Shown: positions 48,671-58,172, numbered from the stretch's first letter. The stretch: DNA of 64,000 nt from Micromonosporaceae bacterium KJ-029 (GCA_005402585.1 BIFP01000072.1:1-64000), one strand, 5' to 3'. The notes: generated by a model not told the origin, from the sequence alone. A program made the numbers and translations.

Positions 48671-49009
48671 ATGAAGCTGGTGACCGCGGTCATCAAGCCG
48701 CACCAGTTGGACGCCGTCAAGGAGGCCCTGCACGCGCTGGGCGTGGCCGGGCTGACCGTGAGCGAGGTCCAGGGGTACGGGCGGCAGAAGGGCCACACCG
48801 AGGTCTACCGGGGCGCCGAGTACACGGTCGAGTTCCTGCCCAAGATCCGGGTCGAGGTGCTCACCGACGAGATCGACGTCGAGAAGATCGTGGACGCCGT
48901 CGTCGGAGCCGCCCGGACGGGCAAGATCGGTGACGGCAAGGTCTGGGTGACCGGAGTCGAGGAGGTCGTCCGGGTCCGCACCGGCGAGCGCGGCCTGGAC
49001 GCACTGTAG
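48671..49009 (+). CDS. glnB: Nitrogen regulatory protein P-II
   Basis: PII integrates 2-oxoglutarate and ATP/ADP signals. At 112 residues it is exactly canonical, starting MKLVTAVIKPHQLDAVKEAL. Tyr51 in the T-loop EVYRGAEYTVEF is present; in actinobacteria it is adenylylated by GlnD. GKIGDGKVWV and the C-terminal VRVRTGERGLDAL are typical. I placed the start at ATG 48671, with GGAGG eight bases upstream; an ATG five codons earlier would remove that site. The amt-glnB-glnD order is the actinobacterial type. Confidence 0.96.
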   Translation: MKLVTAVIKPHQLDAVKEALHALGVAGLTVSEVQGYGRQKGHTEVYRGAEYTVEFLPKIRVEVLTDEIDVEKIVDAVVGAARTGKIGDGKVWVTGVEEVVRVRTGERGLDAL

Positions 49010-49020
49010 GAACACCGTCG

Positions 49021-51441
49021 ATGACCTCGTTGACCGATCGAGCAACCTCCGAACCCGTCCGCGGTGCGGAACTCCTGGTCAACGAGGTCGTCGGCGTACC
49101 CGCCGGGATCGGCGCGTCGGCGCGGCGCGCGCGGGCGGACGCGTACGACGCCTGGCTGGCCCGGCTCATGCCGGCCCGGCCGGGCGTCGCGCTGCTCGCG
49201 GTCGGCGGGCTGGGCCGGCGGCAGTGCGCCCCCTACGGCGACCTCGACCTGGTGCTCGTGCACGCCGGGGTGCCCGGGATCGACGAGCTGGCCGCCGCGC
49301 TGTGGTACCCGATCTGGGACGCCGGGCTGCGGCTGGACCACTCGGTGCGGACCGTCGCCGAGGCGCTGTCGGTCGCCCAGGACGACGTCAAGGTCGCCCT
49401 CGGGCTGCTAGACGCCCGGCTCGTCGCGGGCGACCCCGAACTGGCCGACACGCTGGTCCGCAGCGCCACCGACCACTGGCGGCGCACCGCCGTACGCCAG
49501 CTGGCCGCGCTGCGCGAGACCACGACCGCCCGCTGGCAGGCGCACGGAGAGCTGGCGTTCCTGCTGGAGGGGGACCTCAAGGAGGCGGCCGGCGGCCTGC
49601 GCGACGTCGGCCTGCTGTGGGCGGTCGCCACCGCCGGGATCACCGACGCGCTGCGGCCGGCGGTCCACGCCGCGCACCTGCGCCTGCTGGACACCCGCGA
49701 CGCGCTGCACCAGCAGGTCGGCCGGCGGGTCGACCGGTTGCTCGCCCAGGAACGCGCCGGGGTGGCCGCGCTGCTCGGGCTGCGACAACTCCAGCCCGCC
49801 CCGACCGACGCCACGCCGCTCGGTCAGCCCGCCGGCAACGACGCCGCGCCGTTCGGCCAGCCCGGCGCGACCGAACCCGGGACGCGACCCGACGAGGGCG
49901 ACGGCGACGCCCTGCTGCGTCGGGTGGCCGGCGACGCCCGCACCGTCAGCCACGCCCTGGACGACGCCTTCCGCGCCGCCGACCGGCTGCGTTCCGGCCG
50001 CCGCCGGGGCGCCGACGGGCGGCTGGTGCGCCGGCCGGTCGCCCGGGACGTGGTCGAGCATGACGGCGAGCTGGTGCTGGCCCGGACGGCCATCGGCGCC
50101 CGCCCCGATCCGAGCCTCTCGCTGCGGGTGGCGGCCGCCGCGGCCACCACCGGGCTGCCGATCGCCCGGGCCACCTGCGAGTGGCTGACCGCGTACTGTC
50201 CGCCGCTGCCGGCACCCTGGCCGGCCGAGGCGCGGGCCGCCCTGACCACGCTGCTGGGCGCCGGACCGGGACTGATCCCGGCCTGGGAGACCTGCGACCG
50301 GTACGGGCTGATCGACGGTTGGCTGCCGGAGTGGACCCGGCTGCGCAGCCTGCCCCAGCACAACCCGGTGCACCGCTTCACCCTCGACCGGCACCTGGTG
50401 CAGACCGCCTTCGAGGCCAGCCGGCACACCCGCGACGTGGACCGGCCCGACCTGCTGCTGCTCGGCGCCTTCCTGCACGACATCGGCAAGGGTCTCCCGG
50501 GCGACGGTGCCGCCGGGCGGGCCGGCGGGGCGGAGGCCGACCACTCGACAGTGGGGGCGCCGATCGCCGAGGCGGTGGCCACCCGGATCGGCCTTCCCGC
50601 GCCGGAGGCGGCGCTGATCGGCACGCTGGTCCGGCTGCACCTGCTGCTGCCCGACGTGGCCACCCGCCGGGATCTCGCCGATCCGGTCACCATCGCCCGG
50701 GTCGCCGAGGCGGTCGGTGACGCCGGCACCCTCGACCTGCTGTACGCGCTGGTCCGTGCCGATGCCGCCGCCACCGGGCCGGCCGCCTGGTCGGACTGGA
50801 AGGGGCGGTTGGTCGCCGAACTGGTCGCCCGGGTCCGGACCACGCTCGACACCGGTGCCGTCCCGGAGCCGCCGGCGCCCGACCCGGCGCTGGTGGCGGG
50901 ACCGCTGCCGGTCGTACACCTGACCGGGGACCGGGTGGCGGTGGCCGCGGCCGACCGGCGGGGACTGCTCGCCACGGTGGCCGGCTGCCTGGCCCTGCAC
51001 CGGCTGGAGGTGCTCGCCGCCGACGCCTCGACGGTCGACGGCCGGGCCCTGGTGGAGTGCCGGGTGCAGCCGCGTTACGGGTTGGCGCCGGATCCGGTGG
51101 CGCTCAGCTCGGACCTGCGCCGCGCGGTCGGCGGCGACGTGTCGGTGACCCAGCGGCTGCGCGGCCGGGCCCTGGCGGCACGGGGCGCCGGGGCCGAGCC
51201 GCGGGTGGTCTGGCACCGCGACGCCGCCACCGACGCGGTGCTGCTGGAGCTGCGGGCCGCCGACGCCGCCGGCCTGTTGTACCGGGTGACCAGCGCGCTG
51301 GACGCCGCTGACGCCCAGGTCCGGGCGGCCCGGATCGCCACCCTGGGCGGCGACGTGGTGGACGTCTTCTACCTCGCCGGCTCGTGGCCCCCCGACGCCG
51401 AGCGCACCCGGCTGGAGGCGGCCGTCCTCGCCGCGGTGTAA
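49021..51441 (+). CDS. glnD: PII nucleotidyltransferase GlnD
   Basis: GlnD modifies and demodifies PII; in Streptomyces and Corynebacterium it adenylylates Tyr51. The 806-residue protein has the nucleotidyltransferase motif GGLGRR then PYGDLDLVLVH at about residues 60-80, a central HD domain with LLLGAFLHDIGKG near 485, and two C-terminal ACT domains (from about 640 and 735). The C-terminal half contains several Gly/Asp-rich linkers. The TAA stop (51439-51441) is the first three bases of a GGGGCCCC-cored repeat. Confidence 0.95.
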   Translation: MTSLTDRATSEPVRGAELLVNEVVGVPAGIGASARRARADAYDAWLARLMPARPGVALLAVGGLGRRQCAPYGDLDLVLVHAGVPGIDELAAALWYPIWDAGLRLDHSVRTVAEALSVAQDDVKVALGLLDARLVAGDPELADTLVRSATDHWRRTAVRQLAALRETTTARWQAHGELAFLLEGDLKEAAGGLRDVGLLWAVATAGITDALRPAVHAAHLRLLDTRDALHQQVGRRVDRLLAQERAGVAALLGLRQLQPAPTDATPLGQPAGNDAAPFGQPGATEPGTRPDEGDGDALLRRVAGDARTVSHALDDAFRAADRLRSGRRRGADGRLVRRPVARDVVEHDGELVLARTAIGARPDPSLSLRVAAAAATTGLPIARATCEWLTAYCPPLPAPWPAEARAALTTLLGAGPGLIPAWETCDRYGLIDGWLPEWTRLRSLPQHNPVHRFTLDRHLVQTAFEASRHTRDVDRPDLLLLGAFLHDIGKGLPGDGAAGRAGGAEADHSTVGAPIAEAVATRIGLPAPEAALIGTLVRLHLLLPDVATRRDLADPVTIARVAEAVGDAGTLDLLYALVRADAAATGPAAWSDWKGRLVAELVARVRTTLDTGAVPEPPAPDPALVAGPLPVVHLTGDRVAVAAADRRGLLATVAGCLALHRLEVLAADASTVDGRALVECRVQPRYGLAPDPVALSSDLRRAVGGDVSVTQRLRGRALAARGAGAEPRVVWHRDAATDAVLLELRAADAAGLLYRVTSALDAADAQVRAARIATLGGDVVDVFYLAGSWPPDAERTRLEAAVLAAV

Positions 51442-51491
51442 GGAGGGGCCCCTTGTTAACGCCTCCGGTAGTAAAGGGTCCCCCTCTTAAC
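51439..51491. repeat. GGGGCCCC-cored intergenic repeat, copy 3 of 4
   Basis: TAAGGAGGGGCCCC, TTGTTAACGCCTCCGGTAG, then TAAAGGGTCCCCC, TCTTAACA. The right half has a GGGTCCCC variant core. Its first three bases are the glnD stop codon, so the element terminates the reading frame. Confidence 0.85.
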
Positions 51492-51602
51492 ACCGGCCGG
51501 CTTGACGCGTACCGGGAACCGGGCGGCATACGCAGCGGAGCGTAGGCGCGATGCCGCTCGGCGGGCGACGTGCCCCGGCCCGCGCCCCGGCACGCTCGGA
51601 GC

Positions 51603-52508
51603 ATGCAACCGCCAGTGCAGACCACAGGACTCACCAAACGGTACGGCGGCCTGACCGCCGTGCGTGATCTCGACCTGACCGTCCGGGCCGGCGAGGTGTA
51701 CGGCTTCCTCGGCCCCAACGGTGCCGGCAAGACGACCACGCTGCGGATGCTGCTCGGCCTGATCCGCCCGACGAGCGGGGCGGTACGCGTGTTCGGCGCC
51801 CGCCCGGGCGAACCGGGCCACCTGGGGAGCGTCGGGGCGCTGATCGAGGGACCGGCGTTCTATCCGTACCTGTCCGGCCGGGACAACCTGCGGCTGCTCG
51901 CGCGGTACGCGGGCACCGGAGCGCACCGGGTGCCGGTGGTGCTCGACCTGGTCGACCTGACCGACCGGGCGGGCGACCGGTACGCGACCTACTCGCTGGG
52001 GATGAAGCAGCGGCTGGGCGTAGCGGCGGCGCTGCTCAAGGACCCCAGGTTGCTGATCCTCGACGAGCCGACCAACGGCCTGGACCCGGCCGGCATGGCC
52101 GACATGAGGGCGTTGATCCGGCGACTCGGCGCGGGTGGCTGCACGGTGCTGCTCTCCAGTCACCTGCTCGGCGAGGTGCAGCAGATCTGCGACCGGGTCG
52201 GAGTCGTCTCGAAGGGCCAGCTGGTCGCCGAGAGTTCGGTGGCCGAGTTGCGCGGCGCCGCGGCGCTGCGGGTGATGGCCGAACCGCTGGACCGGGCCGA
52301 GGTGCTGGCCCGCGCGCTGCTCGGCGACGACCGGGTACGGGTGGTGGACGGCGCTCTTGAGCTGGCTGTCGGGCCGCAGCGGGCGGCCGCTGTCAACGCC
52401 GAACTGGTCGGCGCCGGGGTCGCGGTCAGCGAGCTACGACTGCGCGAACGTGACCTGGAGGACGTGTTTCTGGAGCTGACCTCGGGAGGGCTGACCCATG
52501 TTGCGTAG
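51603..52508 (+). CDS. ABC transporter ATP-binding protein
   Basis: This 301-residue ABC-2-type ATPase has Walker A FLGPNGAGKTTTLRML, signature YSLGMKQRLGVAAAL, Walker B LLILDEPTNGLDP and the His switch TVLLSSHLL. The C-terminal extension is short. The start at ATG 51603 has CGGAG nearby. It partners with the downstream permease in one operon, followed by a sensor kinase and a response regulator, so the exporter probably responds to a cell-envelope stress or small molecule. Confidence 0.93.
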   Translation: MQPPVQTTGLTKRYGGLTAVRDLDLTVRAGEVYGFLGPNGAGKTTTLRMLLGLIRPTSGAVRVFGARPGEPGHLGSVGALIEGPAFYPYLSGRDNLRLLARYAGTGAHRVPVVLDLVDLTDRAGDRYATYSLGMKQRLGVAAALLKDPRLLILDEPTNGLDPAGMADMRALIRRLGAGGCTVLLSSHLLGEVQQICDRVGVVSKGQLVAESSVAELRGAAALRVMAEPLDRAEVLARALLGDDRVRVVDGALELAVGPQRAAAVNAELVGAGVAVSELRLRERDLEDVFLELTSGGLTHVA

Positions 52509-53319
52509 CTGGCAGGCTGAGATGATCAAGCTGGTCAAGCGGCCGGCCACCTGGCTGCTGCTCGTCCTCGCGCTGCTGCTCGCCCTGCTGTTCACCTACC
52601 TCTTCCCGTACGCCAGTTATGCCGGCGGCACCGGGGGGCCGAACAGCGACCGGACTCTGCCGATGCTGTTGCCCGAGCAGTTGGTGGGAAACTCGCTCGG
52701 CGGGCTGCCGGTCTTCCTCGGGGCGATCGTGTTGATCCTCGGCGTGCTCACCGTCGGCGGCGAGTACGGCTGGGGCACCTGGAAGACCCTGCTGACCCAG
52801 GGACCGACCCGGCTGGCCACCTACGCCGGCAAGCTGTTGGCGCTGGCCGTGGCGGCCCTGGTGCTCGTCCTCTCGCTGTTCGCCACCGGCGCCGCGACCA
52901 GCGTGGTGATCGCGGGCGTCGAGTCCCAGCCGGTCGCCTGGCCGTCCGTGGCGGACCTGGCCGTCGGGCTCGGCGCCGGCTGGCTGATCGCCACGATGTG
53001 GGCGATGCTCGGCGCCCTGCTCGCCATCGCGCTGCGCGGGGTGGCCCTGCCCATCGGGCTCGGCCTGGTGTGGATGTTGGCCGTCCAGAACCTGCTCGCC
53101 GTGATCGCCGCGCCGCTGCTCGACTGGGTGGCCGAGGCGCAGAAGGGCCTGCCCGGCCCCAACGCCGGCTCGCTGGTGGCGGCGCTCGGCGCCACCGGTG
53201 ACACCCCCGGGGTCGCGGCGGTGGTCGGCGGTGGCCAGGCCGCCCTGGTGATCGGCGGGTACCTGCTGGCGTTTGTCGCCGCAGGCGGGCTGTTGCTGCA
53301 CCGACGTGACATCCTCTGA
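52498..53319 (+). CDS. ABC-2 type permease
   Basis: This 273-residue integral membrane protein has about six hydrophobic segments, beginning WLLLVLALLLALLFTYLFPY and including VLILGVLTVGGEYGWGTW. MLRSWQAEMIKLVKRP at the N-terminus is the usual amphipathic start of ABC-2 exporter permeases. It overlaps the ATPase gene by 11 bp, so the two are translated together. The transported compound is unknown. Confidence 0.9.
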   Translation: MLRSWQAEMIKLVKRPATWLLLVLALLLALLFTYLFPYASYAGGTGGPNSDRTLPMLLPEQLVGNSLGGLPVFLGAIVLILGVLTVGGEYGWGTWKTLLTQGPTRLATYAGKLLALAVAALVLVLSLFATGAATSVVIAGVESQPVAWPSVADLAVGLGAGWLIATMWAMLGALLAIALRGVALPIGLGLVWMLAVQNLLAVIAAPLLDWVAEAQKGLPGPNAGSLVAALGATGDTPGVAAVVGGGQAALVIGGYLLAFVAAGGLLLHRRDIL

Positions 53320-53323
53320 CGAC

Positions 53324-54571
53324 ATGGAGGCGCGGCGGCCGGCACTGGCCGGCGAAACCGGTCCCGGGGCGGCGGACAGCAGCCCCGAGCGGCTGGCCGG
53401 CGCCGAGCAGTGGGTGGTACGTCTGAAACGCCCGCTGTTCGACCTGGCACTGGCCCTGCTCGTGATGGTGTTCGGGCTGTTCGGCACCGCCCCGGCGGGC
53501 GCGGATCAGCCGGGCGTCGTCCCGCCCGACGGCCGCACGTACGCCCTCGTGGTGGTGGCGGCGTTGGCGTTGGCCGGCCGCCGTCGCTGGCCGTTTGCCA
53601 CGCTGGCGGTCGCGACCGGGGCCATCTCGGTCTACCTGGTGCTCGGTTACGCGTACGGGCCGATCCTCTTCTCCCTCTTCATCGCCGTCTACACCGTGGC
53701 GGCGTACCGGCCGGTCCAGTCGGCGGCAGTCGCGGCCGGAGCGGCGCTGGCTGCCGTGCTGGTCCACACCTTCGTCTCGGCTGGTGTCACGCCGGGCCTG
53801 ACCGGCGTGGTACCCAATGCGGCCTGGATCGTGGTGCCGTTCGCGGTCGGGGTGACCGTCCGGGTCAACCGGGAGGCCATCGCGCGCAATCGCGCCGAGC
53901 GGTCCCGCAAGCTGGCCGACGAGGAACGGCTGCGGATCGCCCAGGAGGTGCACGACGTGGTGGGGCACGGGCTGGCCGCGATCAACATGCAGGCCGAGAT
54001 CGCCCTGCACCTGCTGCCCAAGCGGCCCGAACAGGCCGAGACAGCGTTGACCGCGATCAGCCGGACCAGCCGCGAGGCGCTCGACGAGCTGCGGGTCACG
54101 CTCGCGGTGGTCCGCCGGGGCGACGACCGGCAGCCCACGCCCGGCCTCGGGCAACTGGAGCAGTTGCGCGACCGACTGGCCGGGGCGGGGCTGCCGGTGA
54201 CCGTCGAGGTGACCGGCGAGCCACGGGACCTACCGATCGCGGTGGATCTGGCCGGCTACCGGGTGGTACAGGAATCGTTGACCAACGTGCTGCGGCACGC
54301 CGGTTCGGCCACCGCGACCGTCCGGATCGGCTACGCCCCGACGGAGGTGACGGTGGAGGTGACCGACACCGGGCCCCGGCCAGGTGCCGCCGGGTCCCGG
54401 CCCGGCCCGGCTCCGCGCCGCGGACCAGGCGGAGCGCCGGCGACAGACGGACACGGCCTGGCCGGTATGCGGGAGCGGGTCGCCGCGCTCGGCGGTGACT
54501 TCACGGCCGGGCCGCGCCCCGAGGGCGGCTTCCGGGTGTACGCCCGCCTTCCGACGGAGCCGCAGTCGTGA
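53324..54571 (+). CDS. NarL-type sensor histidine kinase
   Basis: This 415-residue membrane kinase has four or five predicted hydrophobic helices (about residues 30-150), then the HisKA_3 phospho-acceptor in EERLRIAQEVHDVVGHGL and a HATPase domain with VVQESLTNVLRHAG and GHGLAGMRERV. A Pro/Gly-rich insert interrupts the ATPase domain. The ATG 53324 start is uncertain, since a GTG at 53306 overlapping the permease stop could also serve. It lies between the ABC transporter genes and its response regulator. Confidence 0.88.
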   Translation: MEARRPALAGETGPGAADSSPERLAGAEQWVVRLKRPLFDLALALLVMVFGLFGTAPAGADQPGVVPPDGRTYALVVVAALALAGRRRWPFATLAVATGAISVYLVLGYAYGPILFSLFIAVYTVAAYRPVQSAAVAAGAALAAVLVHTFVSAGVTPGLTGVVPNAAWIVVPFAVGVTVRVNREAIARNRAERSRKLADEERLRIAQEVHDVVGHGLAAINMQAEIALHLLPKRPEQAETALTAISRTSREALDELRVTLAVVRRGDDRQPTPGLGQLEQLRDRLAGAGLPVTVEVTGEPRDLPIAVDLAGYRVVQESLTNVLRHAGSATATVRIGYAPTEVTVEVTDTGPRPGAAGSRPGPAPRRGPGGAPATDGHGLAGMRERVAALGGDFTAGPRPEGGFRVYARLPTEPQS

Positions 54572-55224
54572 TCCGCGTGCTGATCGCCGACGACCAGGAT
54601 CTGATCCGGATCGGGCTGCGCGCCCTGGTGGAGAGCGAGGACGACCTCGCGGTGGTCGGCGAGGCGGCCGACGGGGTCGCCGTCGTCGAGCTGGCCCGGC
54701 GGGCCCGCCCGGACGTGGTGCTGATGGACGTCCGGATGCCGGGCGTCGACGGGATCGAGGCGACCCGCCGGATCGTCGCCGACCCGGAGCTGGCCGACAC
54801 CCGGGTCATCGTGCTGACCACGTTCGAGCTGGACGAGTACGTCTTCGACGCGCTGCGGCACGGGGCCAGCGGCTTCCTCACCAAGGACACCCGTCCGGCC
54901 GACCTGCTGCGGGCGATCCGCCTCGTCGCTGACGGGGAGGCGCTGCTCTCGCCGTCGGTGACCCGGCGGGTGGTCCGGGAGTTCGCCAACCGGCCGGCCC
55001 GGGTGCCCCGCCTGCACCCCCGCCTCGGCACCCTCACCGATCGGGAGCGGGAGGTGGTGGGGCTGGTCGGCGAGGGGCTGAGCAACGGCGAGATCGCCGA
55101 ACGGCTGGTGCTGAGTCCGGCCACCGCGCGCACCCACGTCAGCCGGGCGATGGTGAAGCTGGGCGCCCGGGACCGGGCGCAACTGGTGGTCTTGGCGTAC
55201 CAGTCGGGTCTGGTCGGGTCGTGA
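54568..55224 (+). CDS. NarL/LuxR-family response regulator
   Basis: This 218-residue regulator has a receiver domain with acidic cluster ADDQD near the start and phospho-acceptor Asp in VVLMDVRMPGVDG, plus VIVLTTFELDEYVF (Thr switch). The LuxR helix-turn-helix reads LTDREREVVGLVGEGLSNGEIAERL, then SPATARTHVSR. GTG 54568 overlaps the kinase stop. It probably controls the ABC exporter operon. Confidence 0.93.
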   Translation: MIRVLIADDQDLIRIGLRALVESEDDLAVVGEAADGVAVVELARRARPDVVLMDVRMPGVDGIEATRRIVADPELADTRVIVLTTFELDEYVFDALRHGASGFLTKDTRPADLLRAIRLVADGEALLSPSVTRRVVREFANRPARVPRLHPRLGTLTDREREVVGLVGEGLSNGEIAERLVLSPATARTHVSRAMVKLGARDRAQLVVLAYQSGLVGS

Positions 55225-55390
55225 CCGGCCGGCACGGCGGGAGCCCGTGCGGCCGCGGGCCGACCAGTCCGGGTCGCCGGAGGCCGGCTGGGCCGGGCCG
55301 GGCGCGCGGCGGCGGGCTACGCTAACGGTGGGCTGGACTACTCCTGCCCGCCCCACCGTGCCCGCCGAAGACGACAAACGGGATGTTCGT

Positions 55391-56938
55391 GTGTTTGACA
55401 CCTTGAGTGACCGCCTCTCCGGGATCTTCACCAAGCTCCGCGGCAAGGGGCGCCTCACCGACGCCGACATCGACGCGACCGCGCGCGAGATCCGCCTCGC
55501 GCTGCTGGAGGCCGACGTCGCCCTCCCGGTCGTCAAGGGCTTCATCGCCAACGTCAAGGAGCGGGCGCGCGGGGCGGAGGTCTCCCAGGCGCTCAACCCG
55601 GCCCAGCAGATCATCAAGATCGTCAACGAGGAGCTGGTCAACGTCCTCGGTGGCGAGGGGCGCCGGCTCCAGTTCGCCAAGCAGCCCCCGACCGTGATCA
55701 TGCTCGCCGGTCTCCAGGGCTCCGGTAAGACCACCCTCGCCGGCAAGTTGGCCCGCTGGCTCAAGGCCCAGGGGCACCAGCCGCTGCTGGTCGCCGCCGA
55801 CCTCCAGCGTCCCAACGCGGTCGGGCAGCTCCAGGTGCTCGGTGGCCGCGCCGGCGTCGAGGTGTACGCCCCGGAGCCGGGCAACGGCGTCGGCGACCCG
55901 GTGCAGGTGGCGAAGGCATCGATCGAGCACGCCCGGCGGGCCGCCCGGGACGTCGTCATCGTAGACACCGCCGGCCGGCTCGGTATCGACGCGGAGATGA
56001 TGCAGCAGGCCGCCGACATCCGCGACGCGGTCGACCCGGACGAGGTCATCTTCGTCATCGACGCGATGGTCGGCCAGGACGCGGTGCGTACCGCCGAGGC
56101 GTTCCGCGACGGGGTGGGCATCACCGGTGTGGTGCTGTCCAAGCTCGACGGCGACGCCCGCGGTGGTGCCGCGCTGTCGGTCCGTGAGGTGACCGGGCAG
56201 CCGATTCTGTTCGCCTCCACCGGCGAGAAGCTGGAGGACTTCGACGTCTTCCACCCCGACCGGATGGCCAGCCGGATCCTCGGCATGGGCGACGTTCTCA
56301 CTCTGATCGAGCAGGCCGAGGCGGCCTTCGACACCGATCAGAAGGAGAAGATGACCGCCAAGCTGATGGGCGGCGAGCAGTTCACCCTGGAGGACTTCCT
56401 CGACCAGCTCATCGCGGTGCGCCGGATGGGGCCGATCGCCAACGTGCTGGCCATGATGCCGGGCATGGGGCAGGTGAAGGACCAGCTCGCCGAGCTGGAC
56501 GACAAGCACTTCGACCGGATCACCGCGATCATCCGGTCGATGACCCCGGCCGAGCGCACCAACCCGAAGATCATCAACGGGTCCCGGCGGGCCCGGATCG
56601 CCAACGGTTCGGGCGTCACCGTGATGGACGTCAACCAGTTGCTCAACCGCTTCACCGACGCGCAGAAGATGATGAAGCAGATGGGCGGCATGATGGGCCT
56701 GCCCGGTGGCCGGCGCAAGGCGACCAAGTCGCCGAAGAACAAGCGCAAGGGCACGAAGGGCGGCGGTCGGCCGCGTACCGGCGCCGGGATGCCGGGTGGA
56801 TTCCCGGGCGGGATGCCGCAGCTGCCTCCGGGCATGAGCCCGGAGGACCTGGCGGCCGGGCAGGGGCTCCCGCCGGGCTTCAAGCTGCCGAAGATCGACT
56901 TCAACAAGCTCGGCAAGGGCGGCCAGCCGCCCCGCTGA
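55391..56938 (+). CDS. ffh: Signal recognition particle protein Ffh
   Basis: This 515-residue SRP54 GTPase binds signal peptides and 4.5S RNA. The NG domain has GLQGSGKTTLAGKLA near residue 107, VDTAGRLGIDAEMM and SKLDGDARGGAAL. The C-terminal M domain is methionine- and glycine-rich (MMKQMGGMMGLPGG). The last 60 residues are Gly/Pro/Lys-rich. GTG 55391 opens the first N-domain helix (FDTLSDRLSGIF); the frame is open upstream but not conserved in style. 4.5S RNA was not recognised in this window. Confidence 0.96.
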   Translation: MFDTLSDRLSGIFTKLRGKGRLTDADIDATAREIRLALLEADVALPVVKGFIANVKERARGAEVSQALNPAQQIIKIVNEELVNVLGGEGRRLQFAKQPPTVIMLAGLQGSGKTTLAGKLARWLKAQGHQPLLVAADLQRPNAVGQLQVLGGRAGVEVYAPEPGNGVGDPVQVAKASIEHARRAARDVVIVDTAGRLGIDAEMMQQAADIRDAVDPDEVIFVIDAMVGQDAVRTAEAFRDGVGITGVVLSKLDGDARGGAALSVREVTGQPILFASTGEKLEDFDVFHPDRMASRILGMGDVLTLIEQAEAAFDTDQKEKMTAKLMGGEQFTLEDFLDQLIAVRRMGPIANVLAMMPGMGQVKDQLAELDDKHFDRITAIIRSMTPAERTNPKIINGSRRARIANGSGVTVMDVNQLLNRFTDAQKMMKQMGGMMGLPGGRRKATKSPKNKRKGTKGGGRPRTGAGMPGGFPGGMPQLPPGMSPEDLAAGQGLPPGFKLPKIDFNKLGKGGQPPR

Positions 56939-57009
56939 GCGGGTCGGTGGCGGCAGAGCGGGCGGGGCTTCTCGCTCGCGACGGGGAGTGATCGGGTAGG
57001 ACTGTGCGC

Positions 57010-58089
57010 ATGGCTCTGCATGTGCGCGGTGTACTTCTGCCCGACGACGAGGTCCGGGATCTGTGGCTGGTCGGAGACCGGGTGACCTTCGAACCGGTCC
57101 CCGGGGCGGAGACGGTCGCCGACGGCGGGTTCATCCTGCCGGGCCTGGTCGACGCCCACTGCCATATCGGCATCACCCGTGGCGGGGCCCCGATCACCTC
57201 CCTGGACCAGGCGCGCGAGCTGGCCCGTACCGACCGGGACGCGGGCGTCCTCGCCATTCGGGACGCCGGTTCGCCCTTCCCGTACCCGGAGTTGGACGAC
57301 GAGCCCGACCTGCCGCGCCTGGCCCGGGCCGGCCGGCACGTCGCGCCGCCCAAGCGGTACCTGCGCGACATCGGCGTGGAGGTCGGCGCGGCCGAGGTGG
57401 CCGGGACCGTGGCGGAGCAGGCCGCCGCCGGCAACGGCTGGGTCAAGCTGGTCGGAGACTGGATCGACCGGGGAATCGGTGATCTGGCGCCGGCCTGGGA
57501 CGCGGAGACGATGACCGCGGCGGTGGCCGCCGCGCACGCCGCCGGGGTGCGCGCCGCCGTGCACACCTTCAGCGAGTCGGCGGTGGAGATCATGGTGCGG
57601 GCCGGGGTGGACTCGGTCGAGCACGGCACCGGGTTGAGCCTGGACCTGGTCGACCTGATGGCCCGGCAGGGCACCGCGCTGGTCCCGACCATGATCAACA
57701 TCCGGACCTTCGGCGCCATCGCCGACCAGGCCCGGACCAGGTTCCCCGGGTACGCCGACCACATGCTCGCCCTGCGCGACCGGTTCCCGCAGGTGGTGCG
57801 GGCCGCGTACGAGGCCGGGGTGCCGATCTACGTGGGCACCGACGCGGGTGGCGGCATCGACCACGGGCTTGCCGTCGAGGAGATGCTCCTGCTGCACGAG
57901 CAGGCCGGGATGTCCACGACGGACGTGCTGGCCGCCGCCTCCTGGGGCGCCCGCTCCTGGCTCGGCTTCCCCGGCCTGGTCGAGGGTGGCCTGGCCGACC
58001 TCGTGGTCTACCCCGAGGACCCCCGCAAGGACCTCCGCGTCCTCCGTGCCCCCTCCCGCCTGATCCTCCGCGGCCACCCCCTCTCCTGA
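57010..58089 (+). CDS. Amidohydrolase-superfamily protein
   Basis: This 359-residue TIM-barrel metal hydrolase has DAHCHIG (HxH metal pair), RAAVHTFSE, VEHGTGL and the late GTDAGGGI with the metal Asp. FILPGLVDAH is the typical transition from the beta-sandwich. The substrate is unknown; an imidazolonepropionase-like or carboxylated substrate is possible. The same gene lies next to ffh in Mycobacterium. ATG 57010 has AGGA eight bases upstream; a GTG two codons earlier is too near the site. Confidence 0.9.
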   Translation: MALHVRGVLLPDDEVRDLWLVGDRVTFEPVPGAETVADGGFILPGLVDAHCHIGITRGGAPITSLDQARELARTDRDAGVLAIRDAGSPFPYPELDDEPDLPRLARAGRHVAPPKRYLRDIGVEVGAAEVAGTVAEQAAAGNGWVKLVGDWIDRGIGDLAPAWDAETMTAAVAAAHAAGVRAAVHTFSESAVEIMVRAGVDSVEHGTGLSLDLVDLMARQGTALVPTMINIRTFGAIADQARTRFPGYADHMLALRDRFPQVVRAAYEAGVPIYVGTDAGGGIDHGLAVEEMLLLHEQAGMSTTDVLAAASWGARSWLGFPGLVEGGLADLVVYPEDPRKDLRVLRAPSRLILRGHPLS

Positions 58090-58116
58090 CTCCCACCAGG
58101 CGCCGATTCTCCCGTT

Positions 58117-58172
58117 GATCATGAAGTTGGCGGGGGTCTTTGATCTCCAAAACACCCACCAACTTCATGATC
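58117..58172. repeat. Inverted repeat with GATCATGAAGTTGG arms
   Basis: GATCATGAAGTTGG at 58117-58130 pairs perfectly with CCAACTTCATGATC at 58159-58172. The intervening 28 bases are CGGGGGTCT..CACCCA-like, and further GGT/ACC pairing is possible. It lies in the 178-bp gap between the amidohydrolase and proS genes. It resembles a dispersed inverted repeat rather than a T-tailed terminator. Confidence 0.75.
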
